From the NCBI GenBank assembly GCA_026075535.2, contig AP026548.1, positions 620,001 to 684,000 on the forward strand: DNA of 64,000 nt, in the 5' to 3' direction. The notes below the pieces were generated by a model that was given only the letters and a program-made list of their open reading frames with translations, had not been told where the DNA came from and did no database searches. Below, in pieces: positions 46,085-57,124 of the stretch (within the stretch, counting starts at the first letter, position 1; each line of letters opens with the position of its first letter). A program made the translations under genes and the position numbers. The stretch is from Tricholoma matsutake. Lineage: Eukaryota > Basidiomycota > Agaricomycetes > Agaricales > Tricholomataceae.

Positions 46085-47143
46085 TCACACCGTCAGGTGC
46101 TCTTCCAGCGGTCACAGATTTTTCGCACTGCGCGGAAGTTGCATTTGCTCAAGGGTGTCTCGAGCTTGCTGATATTCGGCATAAACCGAACGAGAGGTAG
46201 AGGCCGCGCCCATATATGCCTGTGCAGGCGGTCAGCAGCGAGGATCCCTTGTGGGAGTGTGTTCACGTCTTTCGATGCGCTGTATCAGCAGCATTGGCGG
46301 TATGATGGTGCCATTACCATTTATGGTGGTATAAGCTTTGGAGGCGAGGTGAGTATGTTTATCCTTCGGCTTCTCCTCCTTAGTCTTTCTGTCCCCACGT
46401 CGTCCACGCTTTCGGGATGAGTCTCTGTTGCTGTTTTGCCCTTCTTTGGGCTGCCATTTGGGGTTTCCCCCTTTGCGCTTAACAGCAGAAAGTTTGTTGG
46501 CCTGAGGCTGGCCAGCGGGCTTTCCTACTGCTGTGCGCCTTGAGGCTTCAGCAACAATGGAGTCCTTGACATGTTTAAATGTCAAGGCGCTAGTAGCGGT
46601 CGTGTTAAGGACCGTTGCGGACAAGGAATTGTACTCGTGCGGCATCGCAGCAAGTAGAATCATTGCTTGCACTAGCTCGGGGATGGCGACGTTAGCAGCT
46701 GTAAGGCGCTCAAATTTGTCTGCCATTCTAGCAATCTCCGGTGCAGGGTTCGCAGCCGGGATCTTGATTGCTATTGCGGACCTAAAGTCCGCGAAGACTT
46801 GGGAGGGGCCGTCCACACCATAATCGGTGTGGATGAGATCCCACACCTCCTCAGCAGTGTCCTTTGAGTTGGCACGCTGCCGAATGGAGGGGGCCAGGCG
46901 GAGCACTAGGCTACCAATGGCCTGGTCATTTTTGTTGCTCCAGGTCTGGAGCTTGGCATTAGCATCCGCTACCAAAGTAGTGTTCATCGCCATCAAGGGA
47001 GGCGCCGGGGGCAGTTTTTGCTCCACCCCGCTAGTTATTTGCCAGAGGCCCTGAGACCTGAGCCATGCCTTCATTGAGTCGGCCCATTGAATGTAATTTG
47101 ATCTGTCGAAAGTTTGAACGAGTTTCTCAAGAGTTGAAGACAT
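46085..47143 (-). pseudogene. Copia 2 Gag
   Basis: It begins at ATG 47143 with MSSTLEKLVQTFDRSNYIQW, the typical copia Gag N-terminus (UBN2-like), and runs about 300 residues with WDLIHTDYG, FADFRSAIAIKIP and a basic tail. The first stop is TGA at 46232. The same frame continues toward Pol with two more TGAs at 46112 and 46085, each where Arg fits. No classical CCHC knuckle is visible; the tail is Lys/Arg-rich. The original was a single Gag-Pol polyprotein. Confidence 0.85.
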
Positions 47144-47359
47144 GATTTTGTGGTGGCAGCTGTTAAAAGTGCTCAATCAGTCTTTTTACTCAATAAAACA
47201 CGTTTAACGTTCTCAGGAGAAAACACTCCTTCAGAGTGGTTAACCCTAGTGAACCTAGGTTTTATGTGCAGCTCACGAAGAGCGCAAGGTTATAATTTGG
47301 AGACGATGAAGTCAACATCATTCGCAGCCAATTAAGGCGCGTTCGCGACGTGCCCAGCA

Positions 47360-47371
47360 GGGCCCATAACC
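47360..47371 (-). other. Primer-binding site of copia 2 (half initiator tRNA-Met type)
   Basis: The minus strand reads GGTTATGGGCCC immediately after the 5' LTR, identical to copia 1 and complementary to the anticodon arm of initiator tRNA-Met. Confidence 0.8.
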
Positions 47372-47645
47372 TGTTGGAGCAGACTATATACGCTGCACAG
47401 TGGAAGAGACAACACGTTCCTTACAACCTACCTGGGGTTTACTTAGACTTACAACTAGGGTTAGCAGAGGTAAGAACACTGTATTCCTACTATGGTACAG
47501 GTTCTCCTTATATACATAATAATAAGGACGTCACATGACTCAGGAATGTGTTTACCGCATGTATGCGCAGTAAGCGCAGTAACATGTGTATGCTGCATGT
47601 ATTGCCTCATGTATACAGCATGCATCACTGGGATTAATTTCAACA
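47372..47645 (-). repeat. Copia 2 5' LTR
   Basis: 274 bp, ending at TTTCAACA, followed by the CTGTG duplication. Confidence 0.95.
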
Positions 47646-48065
47646 CTGTGCTCTACAGACAGAGAATACCACTGTGTTCCACAGAATACCACCCAATGTA
47701 TCCCACAAACCACCCTGTATCCACTGAACACCACCATGTTCCACAGAATACCACTGTATCCTACAAAACACCACCATGTTCCACAGAATGCCACTGTATC
47801 CCACCAAACACTACTATCCTCCAGAGTGTTCCACAGAATACTACTGTATCTGACTACCAAACACCACCCAAGGTTGTTCCACTTGGTTCCACAGAATACC
47901 ACTGTGTTCCACAGAAAACCACTGTATTGCACACACACACCACCATGTTCCACAGAATGCCACTGTATCCCACCAAACCGCACTGTGTTCCAGAGAACAC
48001 CACTATCCTCCAGAGAACACCACCATGTTCCACAGAATACTACTGGATCTGACTACCAAACACCA
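47646..48065 (+). repeat. TGTTCCACAGAATACCAC repeats, inner block
   Basis: Degenerate 16-24-nt units with TGTTCCACAGAA, CCACTGTATCC and CACCAAACACCACC continue the foldback body after copia 2. They are the same family as at 30180-30730 and 49560-50280. No coding signal is present. Frames stay open only because stop codons are rare in the unit. Confidence 0.8.
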
Positions 48066-48089
48066 CCTTGTTCCACATGAATACCACTG

Positions 48090-49130
48090 TCTTACTCCAG
48101 ATTCCAGACTCCAGACTTGACATTGCAGACTCCAGACTGCTCATTCTGCAGTCTGCAGTCTGCATTCTGCATTCCAGATTCTGCATTGCATATTTCAGAT
48201 TGTGCATTACACATGTCAGATTTCGCATAGTGCTTGTCAGAATGTGCATTTCAGATTGCATGTGTCAGATTGTGCATTTTGCATTGTGTGTTTCTAATTG
48301 TGCATTCTGCATTCCAGATTGCAAATTTTGTATGCCACATTCCACATTGCAGATTGCACATTCTGCATTCTGCATTGCACAGTCCAGAGCATGCATTTCA
48401 GATTCTGGATTGTGCATTGCAGATTCCACTCAGATTGCGCATTGCAGATTGTGCATTTCAGATTCCACATTTCAGATTCCACATTGCACATTCTGCATTG
48501 CATGTTTCAGATTCCACATTGCACATTCTGCATTGCATGTTTCAGATTTCACATTGCACATTGGGCAGTTCAGATTGTGCATTGCACATTGCACATTCCA
48601 GATTGCACATTGCACATTACACTTTGCAGATTCAATGCAGAATCTGGAATGTGCAATGTGGAATCTGAAATGCACAATCTGAAATGCACAATCCACAATC
48701 TGAAATGCGCAGTGCAGAATCAGAAATGCACAATGCAGAATCTGAAATGCGCAATGTGGAATCTGAAATGCAGAATCTGGAATGCACAATGCAGAATCTG
48801 AAATGCACAATGCAGAATCTGAAATGAGCAATGCAGAATCTGAAATGTGCAATGCAGAATCTGAAATGAGCAATGCAGAATCTGAAATGAGCAATGCAGA
48901 ATCTGCAATGTGCAATGTGGAGTCTGAAATGCAGAATCTGAATTGTGGAATCTGGAATGTGCAATGCAGAATCTGAAGTGCAGAATCTGGAATGCGCTAT
49001 GCAGACTCTGAAATGTGCAATGCAGACTCTGAAATGCAGAATCTGGAATGTGCAATGTGGAATCTGAAATGCCCAATCTGCAAAGCATAATGTGCAATAT
49101 GCAATCTGGAATGTGCAATGTGCAATGTGC
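48090..49130. repeat. Giant hairpin of CAGATTCTGCATTGCACATT units
   Basis: From about 48090 to 48635 the plus strand is made of CAGATT(C/G)(T/C)GCATT-like units of about 10-20 nt. From about 48640 to 49130 it is their reverse complement (GCAATGCAGAATCTGAAAT). The turning point is near 48637. Removing the two copia elements places this hairpin near the middle of the foldback element, so the whole element is close to one large inverted repeat. Confidence 0.9.
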
Positions 49131-49225
49131 AATGTGAACATGACTTTGATAACCAATTGCAAGAGAGAAAAAACCTGCACCTCATGACAGCATAGAGCAG
49201 TCCATTGAAAAAAATATCAATCCCA

Positions 49226-49561
49226 CCACGAGGGGTTTCTGAATCATTTCATTGCCTAATCCATCTTGAATCTCCCAGCTTAGGCCAACACATGCCAGAA
49301 ACCTCCAAATTGATACTTGCCATGCCTTCAATTCTCTCAAACAATCGGGAGATAGTTTGCTGCCTGATGGAACATTATTTTGACACTTTTGGGCAAGTAG
49401 CCCTTCTTCTGTTACTTCTTTGTAGCTGCATCCATCAGGGAAATCATTGGGGCAATCTGTTGCACAATGGTTTTGATATCCTCATTGACATTTCAGGCAA
49501 CCCTGATGTTTGAACAGCAACAAATGTTCATTCTTGGTCAGGCGTGGAGGTTTATGAGACG
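49226..49561 (-). pseudogene. Gag zinc-finger fragment inside the foldback element
   Basis: On the minus strand, RLTKNEHLLLFKHQGCLKCQ is followed by TGA (49482-49484, Arg likely), then YQNHCATDCPNDFP. That gives C-x2-C...H-x4-C spacing, a CCHC knuckle as in basidiomycete retroelement Gags. Decayed downstream sequence reaches about 49.23 kb. It has no flanking protease and lacks a counterpart in the left arm, so it breaks the symmetry of the foldback. Confidence 0.45.
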
Positions 49562-51372
49562 GATTTTGTAAACCATGGTGGAGTTCCATGGGATACAGAG
49601 GTATTCTGTGGCAAACAGTGGTGTGCAGATGGGATACAGTGGTTTTCTGTAGAACACAGTGGTATTCTGTGGAACCAAGTGGTATTTGGTGGTGTTTGGT
49701 GGAACATAGGGTATCTAGTGGTATATGGTGGTGTTCAGTGGAAGACAGTGGTGTTTGCATGGTGGTGTTCTGTGGAACAAAGTGGTGTTTGGTGGTGTTT
49801 GGTGGAACATAGGGTATCTTAGTGGCATATGGTGGTGTTCAGTGGAAGACAGTGGTGTTTGCACAGTGGTGTTCTGTGATGTTCTGTGGGACACAGTGGT
49901 GTTCTGTGGTGTTCTGTGGAATGCAGTGGTATTTGGTGGTATTCTGTGGGACACAGTGGTGTTCTGTGGTGTTCTGTGGAACACAGTGGTATCCTGTGGA
50001 CCATGGTGTGTTTGGTGGTATTTGGTGGTACATAGTGGTGTTTTGTGGTGTTTTGTGGAACATAGTGGTATTCTGCAGTGTTTTGTTTCACAGAATACCA
50101 CTGTCCTCCAACCAACACCTCTGTGTTCCACTGAACACCACTGTATCCTACTGAACACCACTGTATCCTACTGAACACCACTGTATCCTACTGAACACCA
50201 CTGTGTTCAACAGAATACCACCATATACCACCAAACACTACTGTGTTCCACAGAATACCACTGTATCCCACCAATCACCACCTTGACAGATTGATATTTT
50301 TTTCAATACTCCAGTACTCCTCATGCTGTCATGAGGTGCAGGTTTTTTCTCTCTTGCAATCTGTTATCACAGTCATGTTCTACAGAATGCCAAGTGTTGT
50401 TGCAAACACTACTGTACAGTTCACAGAATACCATTATGTTTCAGTTTTGAAGTCTAGATGGTAGGGTTTAAGCTCCCAATCTTCTGTCAACTCTGAGTCC
50501 TTTGCTATTTTTTATTCTATAACTCTATCTATGCTTCTCCAACTCAGTCTCACTCCAAGTCATATATGCAGACAATACAGTCTGAGTTTCCCACACCATC
50601 AAGTTGCAGAGCAATGCACATGCAGAAAACTAGGATAGCAGGATAATGTTGTGATATTGCCTTAGCAGTATGATTACTATATGTTGCATATGATCTCTCA
50701 TACTTCCCAAGTATGTTTTCCAAAGTATCTTGATAGTAACTGATATTTATGTGGTTGATATTTTTTAAATACTTCTTTTTAAATATCATATCAGTATGAA
50801 TCATAACTGAAAAATCTTACCTTCATCATACTTTCACCTTACTGCTGTAGAGATACAATACAAATGTCTTCTCTATTTTTCAATTATTCTAGTAGAAAAT
50901 ACTGTAACAATCCTGTGTCTTATATTTTAATAGCATCATGAAAGTATCTTGAGGTAGCATTCATTTAACTTAGAATACTGTCAAAATATTTACAGTATAC
51001 ATTTCTAGCTATCCAGTGAAAATATTTTGCTTTTATTTGAGCCAGTAATGTGACAAGAACATGATAGATTTCCTTAGTATTGCTTGAATATGCCCACAGA
51101 AATATGTGAACAGTATAGTATATCTGATATTCTGATATCTTACTCTCAGTATCTTACTGGTATCTTGACAACCAGTTGGGAGTATCTTTAATGCATTTTT
51201 ACATATCTTTCTAATTTTGCTCCATACTGACTTGATACTGATGTAATAATATCTTAGTAATTACTTAATGTTCTATCAAAATACTTATTGTTCAGTATTG
51301 TGACAGAATTAGGAATACTTTTGATATACTGACACAATACTTCATTAGGAATATCTTGCCCTGCACCCAGTG
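49562..51372 (-). repeat. Right inverted arm
   Basis: It is the reverse complement of 29072-30732 joined to 41571-41710. It contains the uninterrupted site TATCTAGTGG (about 49712) where copia 1 inserted in the left arm. Apparent frames of 84 and 73 residues here are identical to ones in the left arm because of the repeat, not because they are genes. Confidence 0.85.
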
Positions 51373-51375
51373 CTA

Positions 51376-52124
51376 CTGTATCTGTGTTATTAGAATTGAC
51401 AGTTCTATGGCAGCATACTACATGTTCTATCTGCCAGTCTCAACATGCGTATTGTGTGGGTCACATTTAAGTTTGAGGACTCTATTGCGATATGAGGTAT
51501 CCTTCCATAAACTGCATGATGGGACACACCATGCACTTACTTCATCACTTGCATGTAGTGGTGAGTTCAAGTTCTGTATACATACTATGGCCCAAAATTT
51601 AACATGTTCCTACAGCATGTAAAATTAGATATCACCATAACTACTACACCAGCAGCCACCTCCACCTGCCATGCTACTACCACAGCTCTACAGTCCCACA
51701 AAATATCCAGATTGAAGAGCACTCCTTTGTCAATGCAAAGCTGTGTCAATTCTCTATTAGCAAGTGGCATTGTGTGCTGGCAGATAAAAATATTTCTTCT
51801 GAACAAGTTTCTCATGCATTCATGCTCAATGCCTTGCTATGGGATTCAGCCAAGAACAATGCTTGGTTCCACTTTAACTTTCTTCTCCTTCACTTGTGCC
51901 CTGTGCCCTGTCCTCTCTCTATCTTTTACTGATCTCTTACCAGGAACATTGCCATCATATACATCATTCACTTCTTGAGCAAAATCCTTCCATTGCCCTG
52001 CCTTGGTGTACCTTGCAGTGATGTAGCAGTTATGCAAGTCTTTGGGAGCCCACTTCCAGACTCTTGAGTTAATATTGTACATAGTGCTTAAAAGTCTGGT
52101 CTGGTCCCAGTTTTTGCACTCCTC
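51376..52124. other. Short decayed region, no assigned gene
   Basis: A minus-strand frame at 51846-52157 has a compact hydrophilic sequence (VWKWAPKDLHNCYITARYTK) that could be an exon of an unknown gene, cut by the MITE at 52125. Nothing else is supported. Confidence 0.3.
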
Positions 52125-52593
52125 TAGGACAAGGCAGGGGTTACCCCTGGGTGTCAAATCTCATACCCTTACCTACCCCTGAACACCTTACCCTTAAGGG
52201 TAAGGGTATGGAAACATATAAGGGTTTATGGAAGGGTTTGTCAAGGGTACAAGGGTTTGGCACAAAATCAACATATTTAGAGGAAAATTCATTTGAAAAG
52301 TGTTGATAACTATTGTATTTACTATTAATATCACATATTAATACCTCTTATTAACATATGAAAGCCATTATCATGTTGGACAATCCCAAAATCTGAATTT
52401 AATTGATGAAAATCTTGAATATGAGTCTTTGTAGCTGAAAAAATTCTTACATAAGCATACCCCTAGCATACCCCTGTACCCTTAGTAGGGGTACAGGGGT
52501 ATGCAAGAGTATGAACTTCCAAACCCCTACCCTTACCTCTCATACCCTTAGCCCCAAAACACAAGGGTATACCCCTACCCCTGCCTTGCCTTA
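52125..52593. mobile_element. 469-bp hAT-like MITE
   Basis: Left end TAGGACAAGGCAGGGG and right end (reverse complement) TAAGGCAAGGCAGGGG match at 14 of 16. Flanking 8-mers are CACTCCTC (52117-52124) and CCCTCCTC (52594-52601), 7/8 identical. The interior has many GGGTA/TACCC motifs like the larger TAGGGCA element at 32333-39542, so both probably belong to one hAT-like family. Confidence 0.7.
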
Positions 52594-52601
52594 CCCTCCT
52601 C

Positions 52602-53324
52602 AAGGGAGGAACCGGTTACTATTACTACTGGACCCTATAGGACCAGTCTGCATCAGTTACAAGTCAGTTTGAAAACCAGTCCAACTGACATTAAACTACT
52701 AACTACATGTGATTACCATAGTACAATACAAATTAAAAGAAAACAAGAACAAAAAGAAGTCCACCTCAAGAGCAGTGGCTTGCGATGCTGGCCATGGTTG
52801 CAGAATGGAATAAAAAAAACTTGTCTTGTGTTTCAAGCAAGGGAGAGGGGCAGTGGTGGTGTAGTGGTTGTTGGCAGCACTGGTGCTTTGTCATCTGTCA
52901 TCATCAACTCATTATTGTCCTTGTGTTGTTGTCCTTGTCCTTACATCAGCAAAATCGCATTAAGTATGCATTGGTTTGCGTCAATTACCTACTTGCATGA
53001 AGTATGAAACCTGTAGCTATTCACATTCCATCTACTTGAAAACTTGTGTATCTTCATGCAAATATGATATTTAATTCCATTCTGATTACAAGTTTTATTG
53101 GCATTGCATCCTTGACAAAAACATGTAAGATAGTTTGGATTCCTGAGACATGTTTGTTATACTAGCCAACTTTGTCTACAAGTTTTTACAGGGCTTGCAA
53201 TACTTCTAAAACATGGCAAAGAACAGGGATTGTGATCCAAGGTTGCGCATGAGTTTGCCTACATGCCCCATGTTGGACACCATATTGAAACTGGAGACAA
53301 GATTATATTGTCCAATACAGTATT
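52602..53324. other. Non-coding, 3' flank of the Plavaka relic
   Basis: It contains ACCGGTT/ACCAGT motifs near 52610-52690, reminiscent of the hAT-like element at 17355-18673, and poly-A runs. No gene is supported. Confidence 0.35.
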
Positions 53325-56300
53325 TCAAAAAGCCGCAAAGCCCAAGATATTATACTCATCCTCGCCTCCTTCCTCTCCATCCAGATCCAACTCAATCAAA
53401 CTCTCATCGGACTCGTCTGATTCTTCCTCCTCATATTCCTCGTCTTCTTCATCTTCCTCATCTTCTTCATCTTCCTCCTGCTCATCATTCTCCCCTAACC
53501 TCAGCATCCAGATCCTCATTCATTTGGTCAGCAGTGGAAAGTGGCTGCTCCTTGTTTTGTAAACCAGCAATCTGGTCAAGCATCCCCTTGTGTCCAATCC
53601 CCCCCCCCTCAGAAATGCTTGAACATATTGCAATCAACAAACCTAGACCGTAATCAGATAGAAGGTCTCAGTCAAAGAAAAAAAAAATACATGTTAACAT
53701 AGAACTATTGCCAGTCTTGATCCTCATCCTTCCATGGGCATGCAATTGATGGTCCAAGAAGTCCATCTGTCTTTCCATGGGCAAATGCAGGAATGAGGTG
53801 TACACCCCAGATGACCTCTGCTGGATCAATAAAGTCGAATGCACCACTTGCCTGTGTGGGATCATCAAGATCGATGGGGTCATCTGGCACAAACTCCACT
53901 CAATGTAGATGATGCCCTATTGACCCCGTGTTGTAGTCAGCATCTTGACCAAGCCAACGTACCCACAGGAACTCCAATACCTGGACATCAGATGAAACTG
54001 CATTTGGGTGATCATGACGGACCTCTGCATGGTATATCCCAAGCACCCATGCATACCAATATGGATGGGGGTCTGAATCATCATGATCTTCACCTGAGAG
54101 AAGCATAATATCAGGGTGTGTCCGAGGGTTGATTGAATCTTGTGCGCGCTGCATATCTTAATTTGTATAATTCACATCGAGAACCTTGTGGTTGTAAATT
54201 TGGTTGTTGACAATTTTGACTGTTGCTAGCTCAATATCTGAGTAGACATGGTCATCACCAAAAGGCTGGTTGAGTAGACGTGCTAAGAGATGTGATTTGA
54301 GGTCAAGAATAAATGTCTACTTGAGATTAGTATAGTGCAATGAAGGAGGGGAAATGCATGCCCTGGTTGCTGGATCATCAGAGCACTCATCCGTCCATCA
54401 CAAAATATTGACAGGATGTCGACGAGACACAGACATGTGGTGGTGTTTTTCAGGGGACATTGAGGGCAAGGGCTCACTTGCATCAACTGGTACCACAATC
54501 TCCTCCAAGTGTCGGTGTGGTCCTGCTCCCTTGCCACTTGTTGTACCTGCGTATCTCTCTCAAATCTTTTGCAAAATTTGCTGCTGGTGGTGGTGTTTGC
54601 TTATTTGTCAGGTAAATGTGAACCTTTTATTTGTTTGTGCATAGAAACACTTGATGCGGCGGTGTTCAAGCTCACCCTGCAATCTTCGTTCAATGTTAAA
54701 AATAATCAGCAGGTAAAATAACTGACCACTTGAGTTGAATAATTATCTGTCAGTCCATACAACTGAATATTCACAACATAATTGCCTAGAGCATGAAGTT
54801 TGTATGTAGACATGTTGAAGCACCCACGTGCTGAATTCTGTTTGTCAGATGTCACCATTGCCTTTCCCTTTCCCTTTGCACTCGCATTGGCCCTATGGCG
54901 TACTTGTGCAGCTTCCTCTCTTGGCAGCTCTTTTGTAGCATAACATGAACATATGACCTTGACAAACTCCCGAAGCAATGCCCCAAGTGCTCGCATTGTT
55001 TTCCCCAAGGCCTCAAGTGTAGAACTAATGTGAAGCCAGAGTTTGGCGTAAGCGTGCCAGGTACAGAAGATGAAGAGCATTTCTGCGATCAGGATATTGT
55101 GGTGTTGGTTTGGAAGTAGGTCCTCAAATACCAGAATTGAACACTAGGATGAATTTATCGCACAGTTAATTATCCAAACAAACAAAAAACATACCTGCAA
55201 TAAATCCTCAAAATCTCTTGCAGCCAGTTTCTTCATCATGGATGCATTGGAACTGAACCACCGGATTGAAGTCCCAAACGTAGGAATTTGTTGATACCTA
55301 AAGCTCTTATCAATCCATGACTCTGAGAAATCTCAAGTGTGCTAACCGTGAATTTAATTCTTGAATAAGATCATCACCTACTGCATAGAGAATTCGAATT
55401 AAATGTTTGAAAGTGTTTTTCCAGACCCCAAGTTCAAATTCATGAAGCAAGTCAGGAACAAACATTGAAAAAAAATTGAACCCAAAGCTTTGTAGTCGCT
55501 TGGAGAACACATTCTAGCAAAAAGTTATTTAAGTGAATCTATTAATACATTTCACTCACATGAGTCGGCACTTCAGATCTTTCTTTAAGAATGTTCTCCA
55601 CTCGAGTACTTGTGATGCCTGCCCCCTTGTCAAAGATAGCCTTGCATGCTGCATCAATCTGGGCAATCCGCAAAGGTGTGTCAGTCCGTTCATGATCCCG
55701 ACATTGCTGATCGACAGTTGTTCCAAGACCACTGACATGGACTTTCTGGATCTCACATCGTGGACAGAGACATCGTCCCAGATTTCAGATTGTTGCCAGA
55801 AGAACTCTGATGACATTAGATAAATTGAACATAGCATGCTGTCATTAAAAACCCACTTTTCTGGATAATCCACAGAATATGTGAAGAACTGAGGATAAAA
55901 TCACCATAAGACGCCATCAGGGCACTTGATCATGATCCCATGTTCATAGGCTTCCATGAACTCATCGTTAAGAATTAATTCCCAGATTGCATGCATTAGC
56001 TCCTGTTTCAAGTGTGTAAGGGTTGCCTGAGATGCAGTAGTACCAAAGTTTTCCTTGTAGAAATCCTGAATGGTATCAGGGAGCTATAAAAAGAGTCAGA
56101 TAGATCAGAAAAATACAAGAGCTGGTCATACTGAGGGAATGTACACAAGGTGATGCACAGCAAATTGTGATGGTTTCACGTGCTGGTACTTCGACTGGTT
56201 CCCACAAAAGAGATAAATCGGCCATAGTGACGCTTGCCCGAAATTTGCCAGGTGTGTCGAATCAGACCATACCATAATCGCAGCAACAACCTGCTCCAGA

Positions 56301-56945
56301 TCACAGCCCATCTCACTTGGTTGTTGCTGCAGTTTTTCATGCTCCTGTAAGAAAGCATCCGAGTTGTACAGATCCGTCATGACTTGCTCCGGCTCACTAT
56401 CGGGAGTAGGTTTCCAGAAAAGATGAAATGGTGTCAAATAATAAAATTGTGCCTTCATGTCCTTGAATGCAGTATGAATGACCTCCAACAGGTCATGATG
56501 CCAAACACCAGGTATCTCAAACATTGGAGCAACTGCTTCCTTGAGCTTTTGCTTATCAACAGGTAAATGAATCTTCACAGAAGATTCCTTCCAACCAGCC
56601 TCTCCTGAAAATGCAGCTTCGTCCTCTATCGTATCAAGGTGGCGCAGCTCTTGAGCCACACTGAAACCCTCGAGATCACTGACATCAAAGTCATCCTGAA
56701 TGAGGACCTCCTTTACGAGATGGTCCAGCTCCACAATGGACTTTTGGTTTGAACCAGAATAGAACCAGTTCATCAACCGGCACACCGTCGCATTGAGAAA
56801 CGGATGGTAAATGTTCTCGGTGGCAGCATTGAACATTGCACCCATGCCGGGCCACCAGTGTTGTCCAGATTCCATTGATGGTTTTCCAGGAATGTCATAG
56901 ATGTTGTCTAGATCTTGATCAGCCTCAGGATCGGTAGTCCATGCA
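53325..56945 (-). pseudogene. Plavaka (CACTA-like) transposase relic, 5' truncated
   Basis: Minus-strand segments, in the order known for fungal Plavaka transposases: WHHDLLEVIHTAFKDM, FYYLTPFHLFWKP and DLEQVVAAIMVWSDSTHLAN with LWPIYLFCGNQSKYQ (56.5-56.15 kb); FGFNFFSMFVPDLLHEFELG and HLIRILYAVGD (55.5-55.3); FCTWHAYAKLWLH, then YKLHALGNYVVNIQ and LTDNYSTQV (55.08-54.75); NPRTHPDIMLLSGE, HPYWYAWVLGIYHAEV and VLEFLWVRWLGQD (54.15-53.95); VIWGVHLIPAFAHGKTD (53.8); and an acidic tail ending NILGFAAF (53325). Frames shift and stops occur throughout. The N-terminus is missing, as the sequence meets a gypsy integrase near 56945. It would have excised and inserted CACTA-like DNA. Confidence 0.8.
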
Positions 56946-57124
56946 AATGGACAATCTCCTTCACAAAGATGGGAGATAGTTGTGATGCAGTCATCATTGT
57001 GTTCACTGGGATTAGGTGAACCATTGAAGACAGATGACAGAATGATTACCCAAAGGTAGTCAAATCCTTCGGACTCTGGGAAGGGTCTGATGAAATACAT
57101 TCCAATTGACTCCCATGGTCTCAT
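56126..57124 (-). other. Chimeric open frame: gypsy integrase start joined to Plavaka
   Basis: A 332-codon frame begins in gypsy integrase (RPWESIGMYFIRPFP), slips to the wrong integrase frame near 57030, and continues past 56945 in the correct frame of the Plavaka transposase (HWWPGMGAMFNAATENIYHP onward). It is open by chance and is not expected to yield a working enzyme. Confidence 0.6.

Larger units (their letters stand above)
42004..47645 (-). mobile_element. Ty1/copia element 2, full length
   Basis: 5.64 kb with LTRs of 274 bp each (about 98% identical), a perfect CTGTG duplication (41999-42003 and 47646-47650), primer site and polypurine tract. It carries one continuous Gag-Pol frame on the minus strand apart from one frameshift and about eight stops. 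Six of the stops are TGA where Arg is expected. It is richer in CpG than the flanking DNA, so it looks like a fairly young insertion. Its codon use and CpG content differ clearly from copia 1. Confidence 0.95.
29072..51372. mobile_element. CACTG-ended foldback element hosting four nested insertions
   Basis: The left end CACTGGGTGCAGGGCA (29072) and right end TGCCCTGCACCCAGTG (ending 51372) are perfect inverses, flanked on both sides by CTA (29069-29071 and 51373-51375). That is a 3-bp target duplication, as in CACTA-type DNA transposons. Arms of about 1.8 kb are inverted copies of roughly 97% identity. Removing the copia elements at 30733-41565 and 42004-47645 leaves about 5.8 kb made of subterminal motifs, TGTTCCACAGAA-type repeats and a central hairpin, with no transposase. 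It is therefore non-autonomous. The interior also holds a gag zinc-finger fragment (49226-49561). Confidence 0.75.

Noticed and set aside
48068..49180. Frames of up to 204 codons over the CAGATTCTGCATT hairpin, mirrored on both strands
   Set aside because: Pure repeat translation (Ile-Ala-His-Cys and Asn-Ala-Glu-Ser patterns). The mirrored frames come from the hairpin symmetry.
29650..50804. An 84-residue frame present twice with identical sequence (29650-29904 + and 50550-50804 -)
   Set aside because: Identity is explained by the inverted arms of the foldback. The sequence has no domain, and AT-rich repeats surround it.
53325..53519. Stand-alone acidic protein
   Set aside because: The acidic run ending NILGFAAF is the expected C-terminal tail of the Plavaka transposase upstream.
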